NCBI GenBank assembly: GCA_020027645.1
Contig: JAHKKM010000008.1
Span: 1 to 39,765, forward strand
Direction of reading: 5' to 3'
Length of the DNA stretch: 39,765 nt
From: Pseudomonadota bacterium
Lineage (GTDB): Bacteria; Pseudomonadota; Gammaproteobacteria; Steroidobacterales; Woeseiaceae
Shown: piece by piece, positions 1-9,478 of the stretch
Position numbering within the stretch: the stretch's first letter is position 1
Layout of the letters: each line of letters starts with the position of its first letter
Position numbers and translations under genes: made by a program
Notes under the pieces: model-generated
What the model was told of the DNA's origin: nothing
The model's input: the letters and a program-made list of their open reading frames with translations, nothing else
Databases searched by the model: none

Positions 1-426
1 ATCCGACAGGGAGGCAAGTGTCGAGGAGAGGTCGGTGACGCCGCCAATCTCGCGCCACAAAATTCCCAGCATCTGGCGGTTGCGAAATTCGCGCAACACC
101 CGTTTGGCGTCCGGCAGATCCGATGCGGATTCGAGCATGCCACGCAGTGAGTCCACCAGCGATTCGCGGGTGACCCCCTGCTGAATGCGTCCCGATTCCA
201 GTTCAGCAAAAAACCAGGCGCGGTCGCGAATTATCACTTTGCCGGCAAACTCACTGCATGCAATCAGCTTGACCAGCCTTGCTGAATACTCGGAGTCCGG
301 ACGGAGTGCCGGTTCGCCTCCAATTTCGTCGCTCAGCCGCTCAAACCAGCGCGTTACCGGCTCGATCAACGCTGGTGGCAATCGATGAATTTCTTCCTGG
401 AGATCTTGTTGAATAGCCGAAGACAT
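1..426 (-). CDS. glnE: Glutamine synthetase adenylyltransferase GlnE, N-terminal part (cut by window edge)
   Basis: The minus strand reads open from an ATG at 424-426 to the window edge in frame (142 codons), beginning MSSAIQQDL. The segment around FRNRQMLGILWREIGG, followed by a serine/leucine-rich stretch ending LASLSD, matches the entry to the first nucleotidyltransferase domain of GlnE (family pattern R...LRI.WRD..G...L..TL..LS). GlnE adds and removes AMP on glutamine synthetase in response to PII, so it acts in cytoplasmic nitrogen control. The catalytic motifs lie outside the window. The EAL gene lies 79 bases upstream on the same strand. The call rests on a short segment. Confidence 0.75.
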   Translation of the reverse strand, partial: MSSAIQQDLQEEIHRLPPALIEPVTRWFERLSDEIGGEPALRPDSEYSARLVKLIACSEFAGKVIIRDRAWFFAELESGRIQQGVTRESLVDSLRGMLESASDLPDAKRVLREFRNRQMLGILWREIGGVTDLSSTLASLSD

Positions 427-505
427 GCACGCAAGTCTACTGCTTTATCGCAGTGAAAGATGCGCTTGCCGCGCGTGGCCGACACTGGCTGCTGGTTATG
501 CGTTG

Positions 506-2785
506 TTATGCATTCGATGCGTGACTATTGTTGCTAATCTCGTTCAGCACTTGCTCGAGTGCAGCCGGTTTGCCGATCGCATGCCCCTGGGCAAAGTCCA
601 CTCCAAGCTTTGTGACCAGCGCTTTGGTTTTTTTGTTTTCAACGTATTCTGCAACGGTTTCCAGCCCCATTACTTTCGCGACTTGGGTAATGGCTGCGAC
701 CATCGATTCGGAAATTCGATTCTCGGTAATATCCCGAATGAAGCTTCCATCGATCTTCAGAGTGTCGACATGAAAATTCTTGAGGTACGCAAACGAACTC
801 AGCCCGGCGCCAAAATCGTCCAGCGAGAACTTGCAGCCTCTTAGCCGCAACGTGTCTATGAAAGACTGGGCCTTGGCACGGTTTGATACTGCTGCCGACT
901 CTGTAACTTCAAAGCACAGTGATCCTGCCGGTACGCCGCTCCCTTCCAGTTCTTCTACGATGAACTCCAGGATATTGTCGTCTCCAAGCGATTGGCCGGA
1001 CAGGTTTACCGCGAAGATAGCGCCTGTTTCTTTCAGGAACTCCGCATATGGCGCAAGTCTGCGGAGCGTCGTGGAAACCACCCAGCGGTCGATCTGTGGC
1101 ATCAACTGATAGCGTTCGGCAGCGGAGAAGAAAGCCTGGGACGATACCCTGTTGCCGCTGCTGTCCTTCATCCGCAACAGCACCTCGAATCGATCCCGGT
1201 CTTCTTTGCCAGTCAGCGAAACGATCTGTTGGGCCTGAAGTTCAAATCCGTCGGCGTCCAGCGTTTGCTGAATCTGCGAGACGAGATGCATGTCATCGTA
1301 TCGCCGAATAATGCTCTGGTTATCCTGATCGTAAATTTCAACGCGATCACGACCGTGGTCCTTCGCCGAGTCACAAGCTATGCGGGAGGCAGTCAGGGCA
1401 TTACCGGCGTCGCCGACTCGCAGGTCAAACCCGGCGATACCAATACTGACGGTGACTTGCAGCGACTTGTCGCCCTGCAAATATCGCAGCTTATCGCCGC
1501 CCTTGCGAATCTCCGACGTGAGTTCAAGGGCGTCGTCAATTGTGCTGTGGGTCAGCAGGATCGCAAAATCATCACCGGTCAAGCGAGTCGCAACTGCATT
1601 TTTTGGCAACGCATCCTCGAGCATTTGCGAGAATCGCACGATGACCTCGTCGCCCGCAGTACGACCAAAAGTATCGTTGACGAGCTGAAGATTATCCAGG
1701 TCAAAGTAGATGATCTGGTGCGAGTCCTCCTCGTCGGCCAGTGACTTTGCCGACTCATGCAGCTGCGCTTCGAAACCGGACCGGTTCATCAGCCCGGTCA
1801 TGGCATCAAAGGACTGCTCGATCACGTATTCGACCTTGCGCACGATGTGTGACATGAAACGCATGCTCGAGGGATCAAACGGTGATTTGTCTATTCGGCC
1901 AAGTTGAGCGACGACGCCTTCGAGATTTCCGGATCGGTCGGTCAACGGACAGACCATGGCCTGGAAACCCTGGTCGTTTACATTCTCGGAGCCATCGACC
2001 GCCGGGATTTCGAATATGACCGGCCCGCGCTGGCCTTCCAGTTGTGGAAACAACACTTCAATTATGTACCGATCCATCGCTTTGCGATTTACGTTCTTCC
2101 AGCTTGAATGTGTCGCACTGATGCGAATTCTCTTCGCAGGCAAAAGCAACACGCTGTAAGCGATTCCGAGGAACCTGCCGCTTTGGCCGATTAATTGCGC
2201 TAACCCCGCGTGACTGCGCGAGGTGCCATGAATTTTCTCGTCGACCTTGTAGACGAGCTGCAATTCTTCCTCTGCTTCTTGCGCTTTGCCTTCAACAAGC
2301 CCGAGTTGCTTACTGATGCGAAGATTTTCGCCGATCAACGAAACCGCCGGCTGCAGGATGCTTTGCAGCAGGCTCGGATTGAACCAGGATGACTTGCCTG
2401 CATTCTTCGAGAACACAACAACCAGCAGCCCCATAGCTTCGCCGCCGTCGCTGCCGACCGGCAATACGAGAAGGGTTCGTCCGGAAGTCAGTGTCCGGCG
2501 CAACATGCTCGATTCCGGATCCTTTCCCGCGAGGATCTCGATGGGCAATTCACCGATGTAAGTATCGATTTCGTGATCGTCGGCCCCGTCGCTGCTCCAG
2601 ACGCAGCTTCGGTCAAGACCGTAGAAACAGAAACATTGGGCGCGCGGAACCAGTGACTGCAAGAGTCCCTTGGCCGCGCCAATGTTTTTTCGGGTACCGA
2701 TGCTGTGAAGTTCCGCGGCCATACGATCCAATTTTGCTCCGGACTCCGTCCTGGCATGAGCCCGGTAACGCGGAATCCATCGCAC
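506..2785 (-). CDS. Cyclic-di-GMP phosphodiesterase: GAF-like region, degenerate GGDEF, intact EAL
   Basis: A 759-residue soluble protein with no membrane segment. Residues about 40-300 look like one or two GAF-type sensor folds, about 325-485 a GGDEF domain and about 505-750 an EAL domain. The GGDEF signature is TGDDF (403-407) instead of GGDEF/GGEEF, so cyclase activity is doubtful. The EAL domain keeps the residues expected for hydrolysis: the EVL variant of EAL at 534-536, NLSGQSL, FEVTES, LDDFGAG at 655-661, KIDGSFI, and AEYVE followed by AQGHAIGKP. It should therefore cleave cyclic-di-GMP to pGpG, with the GGDEF part perhaps acting as a GTP sensor as in other hybrid proteins. The first ATG has no clear ribosome site. 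The ATG at 2722 (MAAELHS) is an alternative start. Confidence 0.85.
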   Translation of the reverse strand: MRWIPRYRAHARTESGAKLDRMAAELHSIGTRKNIGAAKGLLQSLVPRAQCFCFYGLDRSCVWSSDGADDHEIDTYIGELPIEILAGKDPESSMLRRTLTSGRTLLVLPVGSDGGEAMGLLVVVFSKNAGKSSWFNPSLLQSILQPAVSLIGENLRISKQLGLVEGKAQEAEEELQLVYKVDEKIHGTSRSHAGLAQLIGQSGRFLGIAYSVLLLPAKRIRISATHSSWKNVNRKAMDRYIIEVLFPQLEGQRGPVIFEIPAVDGSENVNDQGFQAMVCPLTDRSGNLEGVVAQLGRIDKSPFDPSSMRFMSHIVRKVEYVIEQSFDAMTGLMNRSGFEAQLHESAKSLADEEDSHQIIYFDLDNLQLVNDTFGRTAGDEVIVRFSQMLEDALPKNAVATRLTGDDFAILLTHSTIDDALELTSEIRKGGDKLRYLQGDKSLQVTVSIGIAGFDLRVGDAGNALTASRIACDSAKDHGRDRVEIYDQDNQSIIRRYDDMHLVSQIQQTLDADGFELQAQQIVSLTGKEDRDRFEVLLRMKDSSGNRVSSQAFFSAAERYQLMPQIDRWVVSTTLRRLAPYAEFLKETGAIFAVNLSGQSLGDDNILEFIVEELEGSGVPAGSLCFEVTESAAVSNRAKAQSFIDTLRLRGCKFSLDDFGAGLSSFAYLKNFHVDTLKIDGSFIRDITENRISESMVAAITQVAKVMGLETVAEYVENKKTKALVTKLGVDFAQGHAIGKPAALEQVLNEISNNSHASNA

Positions 2786-2907
2786 AATGCCACGGAGTGC
2801 AGGAATTGGCTGTGACTCAGGTCTCAGCAGGCCCGGGCCAACATCGTATTTTTCTTTTGTGGTCAGCTAATTAGGACGTTTTCGACCAGCTGCAATCCCG
2901 ATCACTT

Positions 2908-3861
2908 TCAAAGCGTCGCAAGCCACGCATCGTCCGATCCCTCATTGATGCCTTCGAACAACGGGGTACTCAGGTAACGCTCGCCGGTGTCCGGCAGCAT
3001 TGCAAGAATCACTGACCCATCCTTTGCCGTCTCGGCGACAATCAGCGCCGCAGCAAGTGTCGCACCTGAGGAGATACCGGCGAAGATCCCCTCCTCGGCC
3101 GCCAGGCGCCTGGCAATTTCGATGGCGCGTGCATCAGTGACTGGTACCAGTTGGTCATAGATATCCCGATTCAGGACCGCAGGAATGAAGTCTGGGGTCC
3201 AACCCTGAATTTTGTGCGGGTGCCATTCGCCGCCCGCCAGCAGTGACGCGCCGGCTGGTTCGGTCGCAATGATCGTGACGTCCGGTCTCGCAGCCTTGAT
3301 GACTTCGCCAGCCCCTGTCATCGTGCCACCGGTACCGTAACCGGTGACCCAGTAATCCAGTTTCCTGCCTGCAAAGTCCGAAAGAATTTCCGGCCCGGTA
3401 GTCTGGCGGTGGAACTCAGGATTCGCCGGGTTCTCGAACTGGCGGGCAAGAAACCAGCCGTATTTCTTCGCCAACTCCTCGGCCCTTCGCACCATTCCCG
3501 AGCCACGTTCGGCGGCGGGCGTCAGGATCACTTTGGCACCGAGCCCACGCATGATTTTTCTTCTCTCGACCGAGAATGATTCAGCCATGGTTGCAACGAA
3601 TGGGTAGCCCTTGGCAGCGCAGACCATTGCGAGTGCTATCCCGGTATTCCCGGACGTTGCCTCGACCACTGTCTGCCCCGGTTTCAGCGAACCACGCTGT
3701 TCTGCATCATTGATGATTGCGAAAGCGAGCCGGTCCTTGACCGACGCCATCGGGTTAAACGCTTCCACCTTGACAAACATCTCAACATTGTCAGGCGCCA
3801 TACGATTCAAACGGACAATGGGAGTGCGCCCAATAGTCTGCAAAATGTTGTCGTAGATCAT
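2908..3861 (-). CDS. cysK: Cysteine synthase (O-acetylserine sulfhydrylase)
   Basis: A 317-residue fold-type II PLP enzyme that makes cysteine from O-acetylserine and sulfide in the cytoplasm. The PLP lysine lies in MASVKDRLAF (family PxxSVKDR). The substrate loop EATSGNTGIAL and the phosphate-binding GTGGTMTG are intact. The open frame extends 20 codons further upstream, but the ATG at 3861 (MIYDNILQTIGRTPIV) follows a strong AGGAGG at 3869-3876 and matches the family start. It is transcribed divergently from cysB, the usual activator of sulfur assimilation genes, which supports the call. CysK and CysM isozymes were not separated. Confidence 0.93.
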   Translation of the reverse strand: MIYDNILQTIGRTPIVRLNRMAPDNVEMFVKVEAFNPMASVKDRLAFAIINDAEQRGSLKPGQTVVEATSGNTGIALAMVCAAKGYPFVATMAESFSVERRKIMRGLGAKVILTPAAERGSGMVRRAEELAKKYGWFLARQFENPANPEFHRQTTGPEILSDFAGRKLDYWVTGYGTGGTMTGAGEVIKAARPDVTIIATEPAGASLLAGGEWHPHKIQGWTPDFIPAVLNRDIYDQLVPVTDARAIEIARRLAAEEGIFAGISSGATLAAALIVAETAKDGSVILAMLPDTGERYLSTPLFEGINEGSDDAWLATL

Positions 3862-4289
3862 GAATACTGCCTCCTTATTATGCGTTTTTGGCATATCGAA
3901 ACGGTGCCGAACGCGTCCCATGCCGTTCGATCTTCCCTCTGGCCGGCCACAGCGTCAGCGGATTGCAACCATTTGCGTCAGTGCCAGCATCGTATATCTG
4001 GACCTGCAAAAAATATGGCCACAACGACGACACCGTCTCCTGGTTCGGGCAGCGGAAGCAAATTAAGGCATGCATATTACCGCAACAGGGCCCGCCAGAT
4101 TCCTCCGATCCATGACCATTGGTTTCACAGGATATTTCCTGTGGTTATAAGTCTCGTTTTTACAACGGAACCGGCGAGCGGATTTTCCGACGAAGCGAGG
4201 CAAAGAACATATTTAGTGGCCGCATTGCAACGTTTGACAAAAACACGTGTCTACGCTTCAAGCCGGCCTAACCTGGCGTTAATACCCGG
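3862..4289. promoter_or_regulatory. cysK-cysB divergent intergenic region
   Basis: 428 bases between divergent cysK and cysB. I found no credible gene here; a frame of 137 codons crosses it but has no coding character. It holds the cysK ribosome site, an inverted repeat at 4126-4143 inside a plausible sigma70 promoter facing cysB, and an A-rich stretch near 4008-4018. As cysK and cysB share this region, CysB binding sites are expected, but CysB sites are too degenerate to call by eye. Confidence 0.5.
4124..4151 (+). promoter_or_regulatory. Candidate cysB promoter with a dyad in the spacer
   Basis: TTCACA at 4124-4129 and TATAAG at 4146-4151 are 16 bases apart and face cysB. The spacer contains CACAGGA-TATT-TCCTGTG (4126-4143), a perfect 7-base inverted repeat. 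A dyad between -35 and -10 is the classic position for a repressor site, and CysB is known to repress its own gene in enterobacteria. Occupancy by CysB is inference. Confidence 0.4.
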
Positions 4290-5300
4290 ATGAAACTACA
4301 ACAACTCAAGTATCTGCTGGCAATAGCAGACAACGGACTGAATATAACCGCAGCGGCGGAGCGCCTGTACACTTCACAGCCGGGTGTCAGCAAGCAACTC
4401 AAACTGCTTGAAGAAGAACTCGGCCTGCAACTGTTTACAAGAAAAGGAAAGAGCCTTGACCGCGTGACCGACGCGGGCTTGCGCGTCATTGGGCGCGCAC
4501 GTGTCATCATGCAGGAGGTCGAGCAAATTCGCAGCTTCGCGACCGAATACTTTCGTGAGGAAGAAGGCACGCTGTCTATCGGTACGACAAACACACAGGC
4601 CCGATACGTCCTGCCTAAAATCGTGCAAGAATTCCGGCGGCGTTACCCGCGGGTCAACCTGAACCTGCATCAGGGCACCTCCGAGCAAGTCGCCTGCATG
4701 GTTGCGGATAATGAAGTCGATATTGCCATCGCCACAGGGAACAGCGACCTGTTCAGCGGCTTGCTGATGATTCCTGGTTATCAATGGGACAGGAAGATTC
4801 TGGTACCAAAGAATCACGAACTGACGAAGCTTGAACGAAAGATTTCGGTAAGCGACGTGGCAAAGTATCCGTTGGTCAGTTATGTCTTCAGTTTTGGGGG
4901 TGATTCGGCACTTCACCGAGCGTTTGCCAGCCACGGTCTGAAACCTGACATCGTTTTCACGGCGCGCGACGCAGACGTAATCAAGACCTACGTTCGCATG
5001 GGGTTGGGTATCGGAATCGTCGCAGGCATGGCTCACGAGAGTGAGGACAATCGTGACCTGGTCGCCATTGACGCAACTGGCCTCTTTCCGCGCAGTACTA
5101 CCTGGATCGGTTTTCGCCAAAACCAGACCTTGCGACTCTATATGATGGATTTCATCCAGCTATTCGCGCCGCACATCAACCATGCGCAATTGCAGTCCAT
5201 CGCGCAAGCGGAAAATCAGCAAGAGATCGATACGATATTCCGGCACGTGCAACTGCCATTGAAGAATGGCTGCTCCACAGGCCTTTGCGTGGCGGCCTGA
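4290..5300 (+). CDS. cysB: CysB-type LysR transcriptional regulator of sulfur assimilation
   Basis: A 336-residue LysR regulator. The N-terminal winged helix (MKLQQLKYLLAIADNGLN, then AAERLYTSQPGVSKQ) and the effector-domain stretch TTNTQARYVLP match CysB rather than generic LysR. RDADVIKTYVRMGLGIGIV and the end segment FIQLFAPH are also typical. CysB activates sulfate-uptake and cysteine genes with N-acetylserine as inducer. It is divergent from cysK, which fits. Relative to enterobacterial CysB, which ends close to the LPLK-equivalent position, this protein carries about 11 extra residues, NGCSTGLCVAA, with two cysteines four residues apart. Translation starts at ATG 4290 with only a weak upstream GG-rich site. 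Confidence 0.92.
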   Translation: MKLQQLKYLLAIADNGLNITAAAERLYTSQPGVSKQLKLLEEELGLQLFTRKGKSLDRVTDAGLRVIGRARVIMQEVEQIRSFATEYFREEEGTLSIGTTNTQARYVLPKIVQEFRRRYPRVNLNLHQGTSEQVACMVADNEVDIAIATGNSDLFSGLLMIPGYQWDRKILVPKNHELTKLERKISVSDVAKYPLVSYVFSFGGDSALHRAFASHGLKPDIVFTARDADVIKTYVRMGLGIGIVAGMAHESEDNRDLVAIDATGLFPRSTTWIGFRQNQTLRLYMMDFIQLFAPHINHAQLQSIAQAENQQEIDTIFRHVQLPLKNGCSTGLCVAA

Positions 5301-5327
5301 CAATTTTGAGGCAGACGGGCGCGCTGG

Positions 5328-5915
5328 TCAGTATATTCGGACACCCCCATGCCGCTTCCGACTGCGGTGGTCGGTCCACCACAAGGCAAGCAGAAAGCCA
5401 GCCAACAGACACACTCCCATTGCACCGGCAACCCATGAAATCGGCAGACTGAATCGAGCCTGTTCGTAACGCCTGCGATAGCTGTCGTTCTCAGAAACGG
5501 CTTTTTCCAGTTGCGCGGTACTCTCATCCAGAGCCGCCTGCTTCTCTGCCAGTTGCGCCTTCAATGACTCGATGGTCGCAGAGGGCGCTGCAAATGCCTT
5601 TTTCAGTTCGGTCATTTCCTGCTGCAATGATTCAAGCGTCTGCTGAGTTTCATTGACAATCAGTTTGGCCGGTTTGTCGAAGACCAGGTAAGCGACTTTC
5701 ACGTAGCCCGGTGTGCCATCCGGCAGCTGAACCTGCGCATAGTTTCTGTCGCGGGAAATGATTTCCAGCTGCTGGCCGCTGTCGAGGGTGCGAAACGCAC
5801 GGTCGCTGGTGTCCGCTGCGCGATGCAGCCCCAGCCTGAGGTTGTCAGTGACATATGCGGTCTCAGCCGACACCATCAGCGGAAAGAGTATGCATAGACA
5901 AAATGCGATGCGCAT
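5328..5915 (-). CDS. SH3 domain / C-terminal membrane anchor protein (YgiM/TIGR04211 type)
   Basis: 195 residues. A signal peptide (MRIAFCLCILFPLMVSAET) is followed by a bacterial SH3-like domain (about 20-85; the LRLGLHRAADTSDR start is characteristic). Then come a predicted coiled coil rich in Gln, Glu and Lys (about 88-150), one membrane segment (about 160-182, WVAGAMGVCLLAGFLLALWW) and a basic tail. This order matches the YgiM-like 'SH3 and anchor' proteins, envelope proteins of unclear role. The ATG follows GGAGA. It converges with cysB, with 27 bases between stop codons, and dacB lies upstream on the same strand. Confidence 0.82.
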   Translation of the reverse strand: MRIAFCLCILFPLMVSAETAYVTDNLRLGLHRAADTSDRAFRTLDSGQQLEIISRDRNYAQVQLPDGTPGYVKVAYLVFDKPAKLIVNETQQTLESLQQEMTELKKAFAAPSATIESLKAQLAEKQAALDESTAQLEKAVSENDSYRRRYEQARFSLPISWVAGAMGVCLLAGFLLALWWTDHRSRKRHGGVRIY

Positions 5916-6064
5916 AGCCGATTCTCCGTTGCATCATCGATTACTGCAAATTCGGCAACTTCTCTGCCGACATTGCTGGCACCCCGCCGAAGTCTACTAC
6001 AGCGGATTAACGGAATTTTGCTTTCAGATACCGCATGGATGTCGCCAATCGCCGACTTTCCCTC

Positions 6065-7483
6065 TTACCGGTCGTAGACCCATCTGAGCAGAGCTTCCTG
6101 CACCTCTTCACCAGGGCCACGGTGAATATCGGGGTGATTCTGCAACGCAACGACAATGAAACGGCGGCCGCTCTTGCTCTGCAAATATCCGGCGATTGCG
6201 CTTACATGATCCAGCGATCCGGTCTTGATATGCGCTTGTCCGGTCAGAGGACCGTTGCGAAACCGGCGCGCAAGGGTTCCATCCAGTCCTGAGATGGACA
6301 ATGACGACATGTACTCCGGCATGAATGGACTGGAGTATGCGAATCGCAGCAGCTGTGCAATCTGTTTTGCAGTCATTCTCGCCTCACGAGAAAGCCCGGC
6401 TCCATTATCAAGCTTGAGTGCGGGAGAATTCAGTTGTCGCGCTTCCAGCCACTGCTGAACGACATCTCTCCCGCCTTGTTCCGTTCCGGGTGCGCCGAGC
6501 GTCTCGGCGCTCAGCGTATATAGAAGTTGCCGGGCCATCACGTTGTTGCTGTGCTTGTTTATCATGGTAATGACATCGGACAACGGTTGCGATTCGAATG
6601 TCAGATACGGCGTCGAGCCCTTCGGTACCACCTGGTTTTTCCATCCCCCTGATATGCTGCCGCCGGATTCCTGCCAGATGGACTTGAACAGGCCGTAGGT
6701 AAACTCGTTATGTCCGAGTGCGGTACGGTCCATCGCGTAGGACCTGCAGCCATCCGGAAACCGGCCGCTGAGCACGAAACGATCCTGGTTCTCGTTCGGC
6801 GTAATCGTAATGCCGCGCTGGTAGCCATAACACTGGCCGCTGACCTGCGATAATTTGTTGATCACCTGCAGGTTGTCGAGCGCCGGATCCAATGTCACCC
6901 GCACTGCCTTCGAAGCCGGGTCCGGTTCAAAGACGTAACGTACGACCTTGAAGTTCGTCAGCAGGGCGTTTGGCTGCACGTTGTAAGCTCGAAGCGGCTC
7001 GCCATCGAACTCCGCCGGGTCGCTGGCGTCTACGCTGAAGTAGCTGTCGTCGAGGAGCAGGTCACCCTCGATATGTTGTATGCCGCTCTGGCGAATCTGT
7101 CGCAGCATCTGCCAGACTCGCTCGGTCACAAGAAATGGATCGCCGTATCCCTTGAGCAGCAGGTTTCCGGCCAGTTTGCCACCGACCACATCACCCTGCA
7201 GGTAGACCTCCGTCCTCCAGCGATAGGAAGGACCAAGCGTATCCAGTGCAACAAGCGTGGTGAGCAACTTGGCAACCGATGCCGGATTCCGCGGCTGCTC
7301 CTCGTTCCATGCCAAAGTCGATTCGCCAGTCTCGAGATTCTCGACATATATGCTCAGGGTACTGTCGGGCACGTTGCGCACGTTCAGCACGCTGCGAACC
7401 CCGGCAGGCAGGTCAGGACTTGCCGCCACGACCCCATTTGACAGGGCGGCAACCAGCATCAGGCTCAAGACTGCGGCTCTCAC
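6065..7483 (-). CDS. dacB: D-alanyl-D-alanine carboxypeptidase/endopeptidase, PBP4 type
   Basis: A 472-residue periplasmic peptidase of family S13 that trims or cuts peptidoglycan crosslinks. It has a signal peptide (MRAAVLSLMLVAALSNGVVA), the nucleophile motif SVAK in NPASVAKLL, SNN in KHSNNVMARQ, and KTG in AHIKTGSLDH. Length equals that of E. coli PBP4 (about 477). Translation begins with GTG at 7481-7483, preceded by AGGTAG. The sigma54 regulator lies 80 bases upstream on the same strand. No special regulation is visible. Confidence 0.93.
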   Translation of the reverse strand: MRAAVLSLMLVAALSNGVVAASPDLPAGVRSVLNVRNVPDSTLSIYVENLETGESTLAWNEEQPRNPASVAKLLTTLVALDTLGPSYRWRTEVYLQGDVVGGKLAGNLLLKGYGDPFLVTERVWQMLRQIRQSGIQHIEGDLLLDDSYFSVDASDPAEFDGEPLRAYNVQPNALLTNFKVVRYVFEPDPASKAVRVTLDPALDNLQVINKLSQVSGQCYGYQRGITITPNENQDRFVLSGRFPDGCRSYAMDRTALGHNEFTYGLFKSIWQESGGSISGGWKNQVVPKGSTPYLTFESQPLSDVITMINKHSNNVMARQLLYTLSAETLGAPGTEQGGRDVVQQWLEARQLNSPALKLDNGAGLSREARMTAKQIAQLLRFAYSSPFMPEYMSSLSISGLDGTLARRFRNGPLTGQAHIKTGSLDHVSAIAGYLQSKSGRRFIVVALQNHPDIHRGPGEEVQEALLRWVYDR

Positions 7484-7563
7484 AAGCTACCTCTGCATCA
7501 GTGAATTGAGCCGATCTATTACCCGAATAGCGGTCGTTTGGCCAGCGCTGCGGCAAGATCGAT

Positions 7564-9366
7564 CTATGCAGCTCGCGGCTTTCGCACTCCGAACTTGCGC
7601 ATGCGATCGGCCAGAGTGGTCGGCTTTACGCCCAGTATTTCGGCCGCGCCGCCTTGCCCGGACACACGCCAGTCAGCCTGTTTCAGCGCGGCGACGAGAT
7701 TCCTTTTTTGTATTGCCTGCAACTGCTTGTCTGTCAGAATTTCGTTTCCGGCGTCCGCAGGAACGGACAGTTTCACACTCGACTCCCCGCTCCGTGGCAA
7801 CGACAGGTCAAGGCGCAGAACATCGCCCTTGGACAGGATCACCGCACGCTCGATGACGTTTTTCATCTCGCGTACATTTCCCGGCCAGTCGTATGCCAGA
7901 ATTTCTTCGCCCTGGCTTCGCGTCAGCTTGAGTGGCTTCCTGCCAAAATCGTTACAGGCTTCCTGAAGCAGGTGTTGCGCAAGCGGAATCATGTCCTCGC
8001 GGCGTTTGCGAAGCGGTGGAACCTCGATTGGAAACACGCTGAGGCGATAGAACAGATCTTCGCGAAATTCCCCGTCAACCATGAGTTTTTCGAGGTTGCG
8101 GTTTGTAGCGGCAATGACGCGCACATCGACCGATCGGGTCTTGTCATCGCCAACGCGTTCAAACTCGCTCTCTTGAAGAACTCGCAGCAATTTTCCCTGC
8201 AGTTCCAGGGGAATTTCCCCTACCTCGTCAAGAAAAAGCGTGCCACCGTCCGCGAGCTGGAATCTGCCGACACGATCCCGGTGGGCGCCCGTGAACGCGC
8301 CTTTGACGTGTCCAAAAAACTCGCTCTCGAATAATTCCTTGGGAATGGAAGCGCAATTGACTTTCACCAGTGGCGCTGCAGCGCGCGGACTTTGTGCATG
8401 AATTGCGTGTGCCACCAGCTCCTTGCCAACGCCAGACTCGCCCAGCACCAATACGCTGGCAGAGGTTTGTGCAACTGCCTCCACTCGCGCAAGCATTTGC
8501 TTCAGTGCCGGGCTGTCACCTACGATACGGCCGAAGTTCATGCGCACGTTTACTTCTTCGCGCAGGTAGTCCCGCTCGCGCTCCAGTTCCTCCTGAAGGC
8601 GCGCATTTTCGGCAAGCGTGCGCCGCAACTCTCTCTCGACACGGTTACGCTCGGTAACATCCTTGGATGCGACCAGCATTCTGTGCACCTTGCCGCTTGC
8701 GTCCCGCTCGGAAATTGCCGACTGGACCACGTCTATAACCTTGCCGCTTCGCGTAACCAACTGGCGTTCTTCATTGTTGAATTCGCCGCTTTCGATGATC
8801 TGTCGCAGTTTGCCGCTGGCAAATCGTTTTCGATCAGCTTCACTGAAAAAGTCCAGTATGGATCTCCCGACGACCTCTTCCCGCGTATACCCCATTTTTT
8901 GCAGCCAATAATCGGTAACCGTCACGACACAGGCATTTGCGTCCACCGTATGCAACATGGCAGGTGTCGACCGATACAACTGCCGGTACTTCCAGTCGGA
9001 TCTTAATTGATCGGATACTTCCGTATACAAGGCGAGAGTGCGAACAAATTTTCCCTTCGGGTCGTACTCGACGATTGAGTTCGTCAGACAATTGACGACA
9101 TCACCGTCCCGCGTGAGGAAATCGATAGGCTTTTTTTCGAGTTTGCCGGTGCGCCTCAGGGTTGGCAAAAACTCGGTATCGATTCGCGCCGCACTATCGG
9201 CAGTAACGAAATCTGCGGGTCGGCCGCCCAACATTTCTTCGCGGCTGTATCCCAGGCGAGTCAGAAAAGCGTCGTTGACGTCGAGGTAGCGCCCGTCGTC
9301 ACCGATCAGGCTTGCCATCGCCGGCGAGCGGCGAAAAAGCCATAAATAGTCTTCTGCTGTCAGCAT
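7564..9366 (-). CDS. Sigma54-dependent transcriptional activator with two PAS domains
   Basis: 600 residues. Two PAS sensor domains (about 5-120 and 125-245) are followed by a short coiled linker (about 240-270) and an AAA+ sigma54-activation domain (about 275-510). The AAA+ domain has Walker A GESGVGKE (309-316), the sigma54-contacting loop GAFTGA (356-361) and Walker B GGTLFLDE (374-381). A Fis-type helix-turn-helix follows (about 555-598, [15 protein letters not shown]). No receiver domain is present, so the signal is probably sensed by the PAS domains (small ligand, heme or flavin). It opens promoters held by RNA polymerase-sigma54. A matching -24/-12 promoter and three dyads lie directly upstream, facing a small exported protein. 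Confidence 0.93.
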   Translation of the reverse strand: MLTAEDYLWLFRRSPAMASLIGDDGRYLDVNDAFLTRLGYSREEMLGGRPADFVTADSAARIDTEFLPTLRRTGKLEKKPIDFLTRDGDVVNCLTNSIVEYDPKGKFVRTLALYTEVSDQLRSDWKYRQLYRSTPAMLHTVDANACVVTVTDYWLQKMGYTREEVVGRSILDFFSEADRKRFASGKLRQIIESGEFNNEERQLVTRSGKVIDVVQSAISERDASGKVHRMLVASKDVTERNRVERELRRTLAENARLQEELERERDYLREEVNVRMNFGRIVGDSPALKQMLARVEAVAQTSASVLVLGESGVGKELVAHAIHAQSPRAAAPLVKVNCASIPKELFESEFFGHVKGAFTGAHRDRVGRFQLADGGTLFLDEVGEIPLELQGKLLRVLQESEFERVGDDKTRSVDVRVIAATNRNLEKLMVDGEFREDLFYRLSVFPIEVPPLRKRREDMIPLAQHLLQEACNDFGRKPLKLTRSQGEEILAYDWPGNVREMKNVIERAVILSKGDVLRLDLSLPRSGESSVKLSVPADAGNEILTDKQLQAIQKRNLVAALKQADWRVSGQGGAAEILGVKPTTLADRMRKFGVRKPRAA

Positions 9367-9379
9367 GGCGGCATTCTAT

Positions 9380-9430
9380 ACGGAATTCCGTAAGAAAGTG
9401 TACGGTTTTTCGTGAATAACGGTTTTCCGT
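9380..9430. promoter_or_regulatory. Three related dyads, candidate enhancer sites for the sigma54 activator
   Basis: ACGGAATTCCGT (9380-9391), ACGGTTTTTCGT (9402-9413) and ACGGTTTTCCGT (9419-9430) share the form ACGGnnTTYCGT. The first is a perfect palindrome. Centres are 22 and 17 bases apart. They lie 14-64 bases upstream of the activator start and about 50-100 bases upstream of the sigma54 promoter. Arrays of three sites are known for related activators such as NorR. Binding by the adjacent regulator is inferred from position and symmetry. Confidence 0.7.
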
Positions 9431-9478
9431 TACCAGCTGAAATTCAATATCTGTTTGTTTTTCAAGTGATTTGTGAGT

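Noticed and set aside
2491..2874. Plus-strand frames overlapping the EAL gene start
   Set aside because: Arg/Pro-rich translation typical of shadow frames, no ribosome site.
3880..4293. An open frame across the cysK-cysB intergenic region
   Set aside because: No ribosome site, no domain character, and it covers the promoter region of both genes.
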